Assembly: GCA_977006965.1 (NCBI GenBank)
Contig: OZ345385.1
Location: forward strand, 806,001 to 870,000
From: Phymatolithon calcareum
Taxonomy: Eukaryota > Rhodophyta > Florideophyceae > Hapalidiales
Reading direction: 5' to 3'
DNA length: 64,000 nt
Below, in pieces: positions 9,111 through 20,167 of this stretch. Made by a program: the position numbers and the translations under genes. Under the pieces are notes generated by a model that had not been told where the DNA came from, did not search any database, and saw only the letters and a program-made list of their open reading frames with translations. Position 1 is the stretch's first letter. Each line of letters starts with the position of its first letter.

Positions 9111-12100
9111 ATCCGATGCGTGTGTGCAACCCTGGGCAATGTGATCCGCTCGTGCACAGAGTCTGAAATATACTCAAAGACTACTTTAGCATCTTCCTCT
9201 CACAGTAATGACTGCATCGTAAAGTAGTTGTGGGCTCGCTCCCTAGCTCAGAGCCATACCTTTAGTTTTTGAGTTATAATAAAACTCGAAACTACAATAA
9301 TAATTATTATTATCTTCCAGAGCCAAAGGCAGGTTCATACTTTAAATAAAATGTAAACATTTCCACGTTTTTCGGAAAAAGCAAAAAAGTGGAATTTCAC
9401 TTTGTCATCGGGACAGCTGTCCACTGTACATGCCCAATACACCCTGTCCCAATGAGAAATCAGATGCGAAATCTGGACCTTTTTGGAAGATGTTAGAAAA
9501 CAAGAACCCCTTTTTCATTTGAACCACGGTGCGTGTTTACCAGCAAACTTTGCGTGGTAGATCGCCGATGGTGCCCGTGACTGGGTGCGCGTAGAGGCAG
9601 CGTAAACGGGCTATCAATGTGGCGCTCTTCCCCGACAAGTCACTTGCGAAGCTCATTGCGCCCCGACATGTACGTGTAATTCAATGGACGCTCATCCCTG
9701 CCAATATCGCGGATCTGGCTTTATTTGCGCAACTGCCGCGCAAAGATGACGTCGTCATGGGCGACGTACCGTCGCTCGACGAAGCGATTTCCAGACATAT
9801 TGCTGTATCGCGTCTGGGCGGGTGCGAGGTGGTAATTTGCAGAGAGCAGCGCGGTCGGGGCAGAACTCCAAAACGCTAATCGTGGCGAACCGCTGTTCGG
9901 AGCGAGTCACGGTCTCATGATTGTTGTCCCCATCCGCCCGGCAGCTCAGAGACATCTCTGTACACATTTCTCACGCGCAACGATCACGCGTTTTCCACCT
10001 GCACCTCGATATCCGTTATGCAAATACTGCGCTACAACGCACCGTGCAGCATGTCGCACTAGCACCCTCTGCGCAGCTAAACTTACCATATTTGAGCCTC
10101 AACTCCTACCGCCCGTTGTTCCGCCAGTTTCATCCACGATCTGCCAGCCTTGTTCAACAATCAACGATTTGTGAGATGCTGTGCTCACGCCACCGTCCGC
10201 AATCGTCACATCGGCTCACGGAGGGCGACATTGTCCCTCACCTCCACCTGTCCCCCCAAAGGTGAAACCGAGTGCCACCGGTGAAGTCACAACCAAGGAT
10301 GCGGAACTACAGCTTGATGATAAGGCGAGTGGACAATCTGCGCCACCGGATGCATCCACAAGCTCCGTCTCCTGCTGTCATTCATTGCATTCTTCTTTCT
10401 TGCGTATTTCGCATGTACCGATCTCGTATGCCTTTCTGGCAAAGGTAGCATCAAACCTCGTGCCGCATTCCGTGATTTCGACACCCTTCCATTCCAGGTG
10501 CCTTTTATTTACATCCTTGCCCGCCTTCTTGGCTGTCGCACCGGGAATTATCTCCCTATTCCTCTACGCCTTGACGTGCTCTGCAAGGATGTCGACTCTC
10601 GGCAAATGGTCGAAATCTCAGGATATATTGCCGAAGGTTGTATTTTATTTTAGCGCACGGCATAGACATATATTCTCCTGGATATCCCGCTTTTTATCCT
10701 TCTGGGCTACGCACAGAAATGGGCCGCTGCTGGATGACACGCCATCGTTCCAGGCCTTGGCATGTCTATAGTCGTCCGTGGTAACTCTGTGATACAGTAC
10801 AGTACCGCAAGGAAATCCCCCTTTGCAGAGGGAGCAAGTTACTTGCCTTAACTTTTTGCGCTCGGGATTGATTAGTATGTTGAATTAGTGGACTCTCTTA
10901 GTGCTCCTACGGGACGTACTACATGATGAAGACTTCGACTATTAGGCTAGAATTTTGCCGCAAACTCGGTGGTTTGCTAGTCAGGAATGTTTTTCGGCTC
11001 CGCCTCTGCTTTCGGCGTAGATGCGCTCGTTGGAGATGCGGTAACCAGGACTTTCGGTTCTGTGACAGGTACTATTGGTCGAGGCGCGGCTTTAAGAGCC
11101 TGTTTTAGCATGCGACCGAATCCGAGTACGATAGCCGGTACAATTGTGGTTCGAGCTGCAGACAACGGTACCAACGGCGATGTGAGCGAATGTTATTGTT
11201 TCTGCAAGCACAGGGGTAGGGCTGCGGGCATTTAGAATGAGGCCGATATTGAGTTCCTTGCCGAAGTAAATGATAGTGCGGATGCCAGCTGTTGTAAAAA
11301 TTGAGAGTTCTTCCGAGCTATGTGGGAAATTAGTGAAATTCGAACGCGTGCCGAAAGACGGTTCAGACGCGAATGTGAAGGCCAGTGCGGGAAGGCGCGG
11401 AGCTCCAAGGCCAGTAATTGCTGTACAGTAGTGAAGCAGCAATTTACTCGAGTAATCTGCTCAAGAGTAAAACATTGCTGGATTCATGCTCCAGAGTACA
11501 GAAATCCGCTATTAACGACATTGGCTAAAAATCACCAATAGTTTCTCTTCACTTTCTTCTCTACGTCAATGATTTCTTTCCGGCACCGAGTATGTTTGAA
11601 ATATTTCGGGATAGTAAATCTCACAAACTTCGGATATGGCTACGTGCAACTCAACGCGACCAGATCTATCGTCCACTTGACGACAATGCACGCGACAGTA
11701 TGGATTTCCTTCCAGGGTTTTTGATGTCATCAAAATCGAGTTCTCGCGATCTTGGTCTAACGATATCAGTCATCATTGATGTACTACTATTTCGATACAC
11801 CCGCGCTATGGAGACATATGCAGCTCTCTCGGAGAGCTCGATCTCGGAAAGGAAGCCAATGGGATATGATATGCTCGCTTATTCTAAAACCCCGATGAAT
11901 GCTAGGCATATTTTCTTTCTTTCTTTTTTTGAGGGATCTCTCGAAGCTGTCGAACAACTCCACATCCTTACGGCTCCAGAACATCTTAACTGATACGAGT
12001 GGTACTTGATATCACAACAGATGTCCAAGCTGCAAAAAGTGCAGACCTTTGTAGTTGCAGGAGATTCTCCGCCATCTTGACAATTGCGGTAAAAATCTCC

Positions 12101-12740
12101 GGACAAGCAACAAGCAACGAGCTACGCCGCCACAAGTTTGGAATATCGAATATCCGCTTGCTCATTTTCCTACTAGTGCCCTGATCAGCTCCTCATTTGA
12201 AGCTATTAGTAACAAATGGAGCATTATTCCGCTGCGTCCGCAGCTGAGTTTTGAATCTCAAAGTCATTTTTTAGCTTCTGATCGATTATAATTTTTATGG
12301 TGTTCATATTTAAAAATCCCCAGTCTTACGAACCTACGGGCAAGACTTCTTCCGTGGCTGCATACCGAAACAGCTCTTATCGTTACGGATTGGTGATATG
12401 CCATTTCAAATTTAAACGTAGAAAATTGAAAATCAGCCGGGGCATTCCGTGGCCCACTGGTTCTAGGACGGTCCATGTAAATGGTTCGTCTCCTTGGTTG
12501 AAACAGCTCTCTCTTATATACAACCGTATTATACGTACGCTATTTTTCCATACGATATTGTATATAGCGAACGTATTATATTTTATATTACGTTCGATAT
12601 CGTTTTTTATTATGATCGCCGAAAAATTTATGTATAAATGTAATAGAAGCTTCTGTTGTATTGAATTCACCCATAAAATGAGTTTAAATCAATTTATCGA
12701 ACAATTCTGGTAGAATGAGGAAGTTATACAGTCTGACGAT
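9111..12740. other. Long stretch with no recognisable gene
   Basis: Coding-like frames exist but match nothing I know: 86 codons at 9619-9879 and 196 codons at 10181-10771 on the plus strand, and 116 codons at 11442-11092 on the minus strand. The section 12500-12620 is very AT-rich, with small inverted repeats (CGAACGTA...TACGTTCG). I cannot support a function for any of it. Confidence 0.5.
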
Positions 12741-12896
12741 AGTGGAGACGATAGCTTTTATGTCATATCCGGGTTTTTGGGCCTGGCTAACCCTCGTCTC
12801 GGACGACCACATTTCCTGGCATTGCCAGATCGTCTGCATTTCGAGTGCTGTGAACATCCTCCCTTTCTTTTGAGATTCATTTTCTCGCGGCGGGAA

Positions 12897-13029
12897 GCAT
12901 TACTCGATATCAGCAAAATGTAATAAATTTTAGGTTTTTTTAAAAAAATGAGTATTGAACAGCGTGGCATTACTCGAGACCAGCAAAATTCATTAAATTT
13001 TATGCTTTTTAAAATACGCGTATTAAACA
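12897..13029. repeat. Direct duplication, unit about 71 bp
   Basis: GCATTACTCGATATCAGCAA (12897) recurs as GCATTACTCGAGACCAGCAA (12968). The following AT-rich tract and the closing GTATTGAAC / GTATTAAAC are also repeated. The duplication abuts the LINE copy that starts at 13045. Confidence 0.8.
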
Positions 13030-13044
13030 CCCTGAAATAAAATA

Positions 13045-13930
13045 CGTAATACGGAATGTAGTGGGGTGCATACATAATTTGTAGGACATTGGAGTCTATA
13101 TTCGAGGTCTTTAGTCTATGACATGCATCAGAATCTTCAAGCCGATTATTTTGCCAAAGTGGGAGTATGCACTCCACGTGACGCCACTGACAAAGCGATT
13201 AATATCAGCAATAGAATCCGCAGAAGGTTTATTCTACAAGTATGTTTTTGGAAAATATGCTGAACACCGTCACGGTAGAATTCGAGTTCTGTGCCGACTA
13301 GAACCACCAGCCATGAGGAGAAGACATTAAGCAGAAAGGTTTTCTATGGCTCTAGTGAGACAAAAGAAGCGCCTCAACGGTGCAGATGACTATCCTGGAA
13401 GAGATGAAGACATTAGGGAAGCAACCAAAGACATCGAATGCTTCAAGAAATATGAAGATCTACACTGAGCTCTCGATAAGGCGGAGGAGGGCTCAGTCTC
13501 GAAAAAAGGGCGACGAAAAGAAATAATTGAGGTATGGTCAAAGGAAGAAGAGGGCAGGTCGCTTGAGATACCAGCTGATTCGAACAATCTACCGGGGATT
13601 CTCCGCGTCAGAGATAGATCGACAAGGTTGAGATGCCTAAGTCTGATATGCAACAGAGTACCCCTTTGGAGAAAATCAGTATTAAGCACATACTTTGGTG
13701 TCACAGCCGTGATTAAGCTGGTTGCGCTCCAACGCATTCTATCTTCATCCAAGATGAGTTCTGAAATTGAGTATGAATGTAAGCGACTCACTAGAGCACT
13801 CGTTGGGAGAGAAATAAGAATCAAGGAGATAATGAATAGTCAAAGTACATTAACCTAGAGAATCGTGCAAAATCGGCCCTGTTACTCTTGAAGAGAGGCT
13901 TTGGGAGCTTTTAAAATAAATCAACACATA
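13045..13930 (+). pseudogene. LINE C-terminal fragment and 3-prime end, second copy
   Basis: From about 13045 the DNA matches 8615 onward almost base for base, encoding LPKWEYALHVTPLTKR, then VFGKYAEHRHGRIRVL. Unlike the copy at 8187 it keeps a longer middle section (13450-13860, including RLTRALVGREIRIKE) before the shared CGGCCCTGTTACTCTTGAAG trailer and a TTTTAAAATAAATC end. The 5-prime truncation falls at a different point from the other copies, as expected for independent LINE insertions. No catalytic domain remains. Confidence 0.85.
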
Positions 13931-13974
13931 TCCCTTTACGGGATTGTTGAGGCTTGGGCTCAGCCGTGTTTTGT

Positions 13975-14095
13975 TTTGCCTTCTGCAAATCAATACAGGC
14001 CTTCATCGTTCTCCATGCGTTCTATGAGCGTCTTGCTAAATAGCAAGAGCTCATCTAGCGCCTTTTCTGCTTCTAATCTTTTTTTCTGCCCAGGT
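13975..14095 (-). pseudogene. Copy 2 of the dispersed MENDEGLY family
   Basis: The minus strand reads EAEKALDELLLFSKTLIE, then RMENDEGLY and a stop, matching the end of the families at 7267 and 38714. Only the last 35 or so codons are visible. It is tail to tail with the LINE 3-prime end at 13930. Confidence 0.65.
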
Positions 14096-15544
14096 TTTTA
14101 ATACCCAAGTCGTCCGTTCGGCGAATTCATCCATGAAGATGTTGAAGAGGCGTGGACTAAGTGGGAATCCTTGCGGAGCCCCCTATCGTTGTCGTCACCC
14201 TTCCAGAGGCCAAATTCGCGACCCCAGCCCGCTTCGGGGCGCTCACTCGTTGTCGCGCTAAGCATACTATTGGTGGACGCTTCGTGTGTACTGGAAGGTT
14301 AATCCGGACTTGCTCATGTACAGTTATGGAATAAGGTTTTGTTGTCTGAGTCCATTGATCGAGTTGTGTGTACAGGAACTTTCCTGAAGTTGGACACGGT
14401 CAAAAAGACGCCCCAGTAAATGCACATAGCAGCAAGAACATCAATGCTAAGAAGTTTCTCATTGGTTAGTTCCTAAAGATAACATGGACGATTCCGGAAA
14501 GGACCCCAAAAGGTGTAGAAAAGGCGCCAGTGCGGATGGATGGGTATCAGCAGGGGAATGTTATCCCCTGGTATCAGTTTAATTGAAGCTCGATTTGTCA
14601 AATATCACCGCACCTGAAAGACTTTTCGTCTTGACAAGATGGAAAGCACTGCAGACTACGCCATGAACGAAGATGGATTGAAGAGACCTGGTGTCAGCCT
14701 CATGGCCCGCACCTACGTGAATAACCGGAAGAAATATGCAAGTAGAATCTTCTTCATTGTTAATCCATCGCCTTTCGGGAGTACTGGAGTCATTACGATG
14801 CAGGGCATCGGAATTTTTGCTATCGGACCGGGCGCGGATGAAGTTGGCGGAATTATCGACAGCAAAGAAATCTTCCTGATGAAGGACTAAAGTCTACGTA
14901 TCGTAAACTTCAAGCTTTCTTTTCCGACGTGAGCTTCTGAATGTGTTCGCTGATTACAGCGACACAGGCCGCGTGTTCGTTTGAGATCAAGGCACTCGGC
15001 TAACGTGTCCTCAGGATTTAAAGGGGGTCGACATTTGCGTGCCTATATGGGACTGCATGCAACACACTCCCTTATCCTCGAATAGTCTGATTTGGTAATT
15101 TGGTTGTAACTACGCTATTGTCACCGACGCGTATGAAACAGAGTTGCAGAGCCTACTTGCCCTAATAGGGTGCTACTGCTTCTCGAAGATTAGTTCCAGG
15201 GATTCTGTATGTTTGCCCTGGATAGTATAAATAGGGAAAGGATCTTGCGTAACAATAAAACTGGACACTCAACAACGCAATCCTCAACACATCGGGAACT
15301 TTCTACACTTCCATATTGCTGCTCGGGCGCTTGGATTGAACAAGACCGTTGAGGTGAAGAAGATGAACTGAATCTGCTCAGCTGGCAAGATGTGCGTGCG
15401 GGGTGCGATTGCGATAATATGAATGGCAGGTTTACTCGTGCGTGTGCAAAGGATACAGAGACGAGATTATATTCAATATTGAGCGTGGCACAGTCTCACC
15501 GCAGTTGATTGTTCTCTATTAGTGCGAAGGATAGCCAACTGAGT
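14096..15544. other. Mostly unannotatable interval
   Basis: One open frame of 83 codons (14639-14890, plus) has a coherent hydrophobic core (IFFIVNPSPFG, IGIFAIGPGADEVGGI) but no family I recognise. It is preceded by AAG ATG G at 14637-14642. A TATAAATAGG sequence near 15227 resembles a core promoter with no obvious gene after it. Confidence 0.4.
14639..14890 (+). CDS. Hypothetical small protein (83 aa)
   Basis: The frame is open from ATG 14639 to TAA 14888-14890. The middle is hydrophobic and glycine-rich (FFIVNPSPFG, GIGIFAIGPGADEVGGI), which could form a beta-rich fold or a weak membrane segment. I do not recognise it. No repeat copy is seen in the window. It may be a remnant of a longer gene. 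Confidence 0.3.
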   Translation: MESTADYAMNEDGLKRPGVSLMARTYVNNRKKYASRIFFIVNPSPFGSTGVITMQGIGIFAIGPGADEVGGIIDSKEIFLMKD

Positions 15545-16110
15545 CGGGGCTGGAACCCAATATATTGGGATTGCAATACAGTGCAATATTGAATTGAAAT
15601 ATGAGATTGCGGAGAGCTCCGGTATTGCAATTCGCATTGCATCGTTGATGCTCCATCCCTTACATGAACATATGCTACCTGGAGTCTCGTCACGCTAACG
15701 GCTACGTTTTGTTAGCTTACAGGCTAATATGTCCTGGCGGATAACCGCAAGTCGATGACCCCTCAGCTTTTTGAGGCACTCGTTTTCTCCAAGGTGAACG
15801 ATCGGTTCGGGAATGCTCAAATGGTGAGCGAGGCGATCAACGGATCGCGCTTGGAGAAAGCGGACGCTCGAATCAAAGCCCATGAGGTTACGGAAGAGCT
15901 CATAGAAGGCAGCTACATGTAATGTTCACGCTGAACGCTAGTTAGTTTAATTTTTGATGGAAATGTTCCTTCCTGAAGTAAAGTAGACTATCCTTGATTG
16001 CCCACCGCAGTGCATTGCAATAGTCATTGCAAGATTCATCCCGGAGCAATTCGTATTGCGCATTGCAGCCCGAGCAGAAATCTCTTGCAATTGAATTGTT
16101 CCGAGCCCTG
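15545..16110 (+). mobile_element. hAT deletion derivative (566 bp)
   Basis: The left end CGGGGCTGGAAC and the complement of the right end CAGGGCTCGGAAC form imperfect terminal inverted repeats of hAT type. Flanking 8-mers AACTGAGT (15537-15544) and AACGGAAT (16111-16118) agree at 6 of 8 positions, consistent with an old 8-bp target duplication. Inside, the plus strand carries a hAT dimerisation-domain remnant (15713-15922, listed separately). ATTGCAAT-type words are dense near both ends. Confidence 0.65.
15713..15922 (+). pseudogene. hAT transposase C-terminal (dimerisation) remnant
   Basis: The frame reads VLADNRKSMTPQLFEALVFS, then KVNDRF and an acidic tail to a TAA at 15920-15922, with one internal stop just before VLADNR. 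It aligns with LADNRHRITPLLFESLLFLK in the intact hAT transposase at 23382-25226. This is the conserved C-terminal domain that hAT transposases use to form multimers. Only this domain survives. Confidence 0.8.
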
Positions 16111-16244
16111 AACGGAATGTTTTCACAAGGACGGCGGCGCACACGATCAAGAATAATCGGGTCTTGTCAATATAATTGTCAGTTTCTGGCGACAGCACTC
16201 CTGAGAGTGAACAAAAGTTGTAGGACATGATGTGTCGCTGTTTC

Positions 16245-16766
16245 TGTTGAAGTGTGTTTATGATTTGATTGTGCGAGCCGTGCGAGCCGTGCAGCGCGCC
16301 GCAAGAGGCGTAGCAGTGACAAGAACTCATGCGCGGCATTCCGACAGGTTGTCAATAAGTATCATCCGGAGGCAACGCCTCGTGGCACGGACGTCTGTGG
16401 TGCTTGTACAGTATTCGAGCTACGACCATGATGTCATTGGTTGGTGGCGCTGCGGGTGCTTAACACAGGAGATATGTGAGAAGCACATCTGTAGACTATA
16501 TAAGATACAAGTTTTCAGCAAGCGATCAGGGGGCTTGGAAGAGGGAGTTGGGGGGCGGATAAGTAAACTTGACACATTTCTATTGCTACCGAGGTCGCGG
16601 TTTTGGGAGGATTCTGACGTGTCTTCTCCGAAAGGGAAGCTTGTGACTTCGCATATCCGGAAACTGCAGAGGTTTTATTAAGAGCGGGACGGTGCCGTTC
16701 AATAAGGCACTCTACTCAGCAATTTCTTTGGCCGGGAAGGCTTATGTGTGGAGCCGCCAGTTTACA
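16245..16766 (+). repeat. 5-prime LTR of the Copia element
   Basis: 522 bp, TG...CA ends, same length as the 3-prime copy with no indels. TATATAAG at 16497-16504 is a plausible TATA element about 260 bp before the end. A CGAGCCGTG direct repeat lies near the start. Confidence 0.95.
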
Positions 16767-16769
16767 GTT

Positions 16770-18977
16770 ATGGGCCCAGGAAACAGAGGCGAAAGAAGAC
16801 GGGGAGATTCTGGAGAATCATCGAGGATGAGAGAAGGTCTACGCTCTGTGCGCGTAGGGGAGGTGCCCACGTTTAATGACAGCGCCAATCCTCGACTTTA
16901 CCGCCGTTTGCTCTTTGATTGGATTCGCTTTCAAGATTTGGCCGAGCCGGATTCCAAGCACAAACTTTCGCTTAGACAGCAAGTATTTGCGATTGTCACG
17001 AATGTTCGCGGCAATGCCGGTCAGCGAATGGGGCACATCACAGAAATGGTGAGCGCGAGCATGACGCGAGATGAATTCGCTGTCGTCATCGACCACGTTC
17101 TGGACATTGTTGACCCACTGGACAGGGAAGCGGCATTCATGGAGACTGCAGGGGCGTGGCGCGACATCATGAACAAGGCGCATGCCGGGACCAAGCAATC
17201 GTACGATAAGTATTGGTCCGAATATTGCACGTTGTGCCTACAGTACGCGTATGCGCACGGCAAAGCTGCGCAAGCGTCTGGTGTTCAGGAACTGCTTGCT
17301 CTGCTTTGCGTTTTGAACGCAAAACTTGACCGGACAGAGTTCAACATGCTGCTGCAGACGGCGATGGCGCACCAGGCCAAATTGAACTTGAAAGCTCAGA
17401 CGGGAATTAACGCCGGTATGCCAGTATCGGGAAGACCCGGGCCGCAGTCAGCGGCAGAAGCAATGTCTGCGACTAGCAGGGTCGCGATAGCTGTGACGAG
17501 AGCAACGTCAATGCAGGATACCGCAGCACCGCATGTATCAGGCAGCAGTTCGGCCGTAGTGAATGTACAACACTCTATGACCAACATGCTGAATGAGATC
17601 GGAAATCTCATGGACGCTGTAAAAAGAAGCACACAGGAGGCTAAAACAGTGTTAGAGACTCCCACAATTACCGGAGACCAGCGAAACGAGCTCGGAGAGC
17701 AGTTGAATGAGGTGTATCGTGCCGCAGAAGCAGCACAGGAGCACTTGCAGCAGGCCAGGCAGCTTCACCTTGCAGGGCCGGGGGCTGGAGACGGGTCACG
17801 CGTGGACGTCGTGACACGTGGTCACGACGAACAGGCGCCTCTTATGACAATGGAGGCGGTCAGAGTTGCTTTACGACGCCTCGACTTCGGAGATGACGCA
17901 ATGTCCGAGCCTGCTCTCACAAAAATGGCAGAGAGTCTCGGACAACCAGCCGCGGTCAAGAAGCAACTGAAGTGCTGGTCCTGTGGCGGGCCTCACTACG
18001 CGTACTCAAACGCAAAATGCGCTGCTGAGCTTCGATTGAAACGGCAGGCGCAAGGTGCCGGTAGAGGCTGCCGTCGTGGCCGCGGTCGTGGCGGCGGTGG
18101 CGGTCGTAATGGTGCGGGAGGCGGTGCGGTCGATATCCATGAGCCCAAGTTGGGGCTTCTCGCCCCTGTACGGTCAGAGCCGCCTGAGACGGCGGAAACT
18201 TTACTTTGTTTCACGAGATCGTCCGAAGATACGGTGCGGTCATTTCTGGCACGTATCAACCGTGATCATGGTACTGCAATCGTGGACAGTGGCGCGACTC
18301 TCTCAGTCCTCGGCGAATCCAACTACATAGCTCTCTGCGAAGAGCAAGGGGTTAGGCCGCATATTATGCCGAAGCAAGAGAAGGATGATGCAGGACATGT
18401 ATTCGGCACTAGCAACAATAGGTCAAAAACCGACGAGATTGTCGGGCGGTGTAATATTCCTGTACCGGTTGGGCGCGGAAGGTATCTAGACGCTTACGCA
18501 ATCGTCGTTGACTCTCATGTTCCTTTAATTATTGGCAAGGAGACTCTAAGGCAATGGAAGTGCCTTGAATCTCATGACGGCAACTGGATGGAGGTAGATG
18601 GTGAAGGCTCGCGAGTGCGACTGGCGACAAATGTCTCCGCATCAGATGGACATGCACGCTTATGGGTCGGTGGTGATGACATGATGATGAATGTTGCCGA
18701 GTCAATGTTAGTCGGCGTTTCTGGCGAAACGTCCAGCGATGACCGCGAAATTGTCAACCGTATTCATGCTCGTACACATTTAGCACCCCTATCAGTGGAG
18801 CAGCTGCTCAAGAGGGCCGGAAAGTGGAACAGTAATCGTCGTCGGCAAATCCGAGAAGCACATCTGCGTTGCAGGTCCTGTCTCAGAAGCGGCGACCCAA
18901 AGCCCGCAAAGAAATTCAGTTTGTCAAAAATACACTTGCATTGGAATGAGCGAGTCTGTATTGACGTTGTGTTCTGA
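16770..18977 (+). CDS. Copia Gag-protease and start of integrase (735 aa)
   Basis: The ATG at 16770 lies four bases after the LTR and starts MGPGNRGERRRG. A helical Gag region is followed by a zinc knuckle near residue 402 (CWSCGGPHYAYSNAKC, a CCHC-type nucleic-acid binding motif). An arginine/glycine-rich tract (RGCRRGRGRGGGGGRNG) and the aspartic protease active site near residue 504 (VDSGATLSVLG) come next. The last 70 residues resemble the integrase zinc-binding region (HARTHLAP...CRSC) and end near the first catalytic aspartate (CIDVVF). A TGA at 18975-18977 then interrupts the frame. The next frame resumes in the same phase (AVHAVDTSSGYSE), so the stop splits one original polyprotein. 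Confidence 0.92.
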   Translation: MGPGNRGERRRGDSGESSRMREGLRSVRVGEVPTFNDSANPRLYRRLLFDWIRFQDLAEPDSKHKLSLRQQVFAIVTNVRGNAGQRMGHITEMVSASMTRDEFAVVIDHVLDIVDPLDREAAFMETAGAWRDIMNKAHAGTKQSYDKYWSEYCTLCLQYAYAHGKAAQASGVQELLALLCVLNAKLDRTEFNMLLQTAMAHQAKLNLKAQTGINAGMPVSGRPGPQSAAEAMSATSRVAIAVTRATSMQDTAAPHVSGSSSAVVNVQHSMTNMLNEIGNLMDAVKRSTQEAKTVLETPTITGDQRNELGEQLNEVYRAAEAAQEHLQQARQLHLAGPGAGDGSRVDVVTRGHDEQAPLMTMEAVRVALRRLDFGDDAMSEPALTKMAESLGQPAAVKKQLKCWSCGGPHYAYSNAKCAAELRLKRQAQGAGRGCRRGRGRGGGGGRNGAGGGAVDIHEPKLGLLAPVRSEPPETAETLLCFTRSSEDTVRSFLARINRDHGTAIVDSGATLSVLGESNYIALCEEQGVRPHIMPKQEKDDAGHVFGTSNNRSKTDEIVGRCNIPVPVGRGRYLDAYAIVVDSHVPLIIGKETLRQWKCLESHDGNWMEVDGEGSRVRLATNVSASDGHARLWVGGDDMMMNVAESMLVGVSGETSSDDREIVNRIHARTHLAPLSVEQLLKRAGKWNSNRRRQIREAHLRCRSCLRSGDPKPAKKFSLSKIHLHWNERVCIDVVF

Positions 18978-20167
18978 TCGAGTAACATGGCAGTACATGC
19001 GGTTGACACATCGTCAGGCTATTCGGAGCTCGCTCGCATCGAGTCGCGTGACCTTCCGAAACTACTGCGAAAACTATACAACATGTGGTTTTTGCGACAT
19101 GGTGATCCAGGAGAAATAATGGCCGACCAGGAATTCGACAAGAGACAAATGATTAGGTGGGCCAAGTCGAAGAGCATCTAGTTCTCTCCGCTCCCTGCAC
19201 GCCGACACAACAAAGCCGGTATCGTCGAAAGGAAAAATCGAGTAATTAAGGACATACTAGAGCGACTGGACAACGATGATTCGAGGCGATCGTTGTCCTT
19301 TGCGGACAAACTGCAGGAAGCAGCTTTCATTAGCAATATACTTTATGGCGGTCGAGTTGCGTCAGCGTTCGAAATGGCTCGCGGTTACACACCTTCCGTC
19401 ACAGGCACAGGTTGCGCACTTTTTCCACAATCTGTTCGCGCGGCTCACGACGAGCTGATGGCGCGGAGATTGATTGCAAAAATATTGCGTGCATGACCGG
19501 AGAAGAATTTGCGTGATGACATCAAGATTGGCGATTCTGTTCTAATTCTAATCCCTGGCGGCAGCCGTAAGAGGGTACAATGGCAAGAGGCGGTTGTTAA
19601 TAATATCCGGGACGATGGCGCTGTTGTATGCGGACATGGAAGGAACAGGCGAACAATAGCGCCGGAGGACGTTCGCACCATTCCGTCATCCCAACTCGCG
19701 GAAGCGGTCGTTCGGGCAGAGCTGGCATTTCCAGAGAATGAGGTGGCACCAACCGATGCGGATGAAGATATAGAAGAGGAAACCGATGTTTCGGACGCAT
19801 CTTCAGATTCAAGAACGTCTCCACCAGCACGACGTAAATTGCCGTGGATAGTAGCAGACTACCAACAGCGCACCAGAGACACAGCGCATGATCATGAGGC
19901 GGACAAGGGGTTTCCGGAACCAACGCCTTCTGGTGGTCCCGTCGGTCAAAATAATGATGATAATGTTGCCGAAAATGATATCGGCGACGACATCGACGAT
20001 GGTGATGTCGATAATCTTGGAAAAGGCAACAACGAGAATGGCGGCAGCGGAAGCGTCTTGAGAGATTCTGAAGACTCAGAAAACGACGACTTGCCGACCG
20101 GAGGATCCCCCAGGATCCTAGAAACGGAGTAACGCGTACGCGCGCGGGACGAACGGTCCGAGCCCCG
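18978..20167 (+). pseudogene. Copia integrase, interrupted by stop codons
   Basis: Reading on in the gag frame gives integrase-core features in order: GDPGEIMADQEF (second catalytic aspartate), then GIVERKNRVIKD (catalytic glutamate region), then a GRRVQ-like C-terminal DNA-binding part and a long acidic linker ending near 20130. The frame is broken by TAG at 19179-19181, TGA at 19494-19496 and TAA at 20130-20132. RT then continues in another phase (RAGRTVRAPLRY at about 20137-20172). With TGA, TAG and TAA all used, recoding by one suppressed stop cannot explain the pattern. Inactivation is the simplest reading. Confidence 0.88.

Noticed and set aside
16245-16681. The 149-codon open frame across the LTR as a gene
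   Set aside because: It is the LTR itself. The same frame appears in the 3-prime LTR, and it matches no protein.
18975-20132. Reassigned stop codon or programmed readthrough in the Copia element
   Set aside because: TGA, TAG and TAA all interrupt conserved frames here, and TAG and TAA also interrupt the CDK7, NDUFAF6 and AP-3 beta copies. No single codon change or readthrough context explains this.
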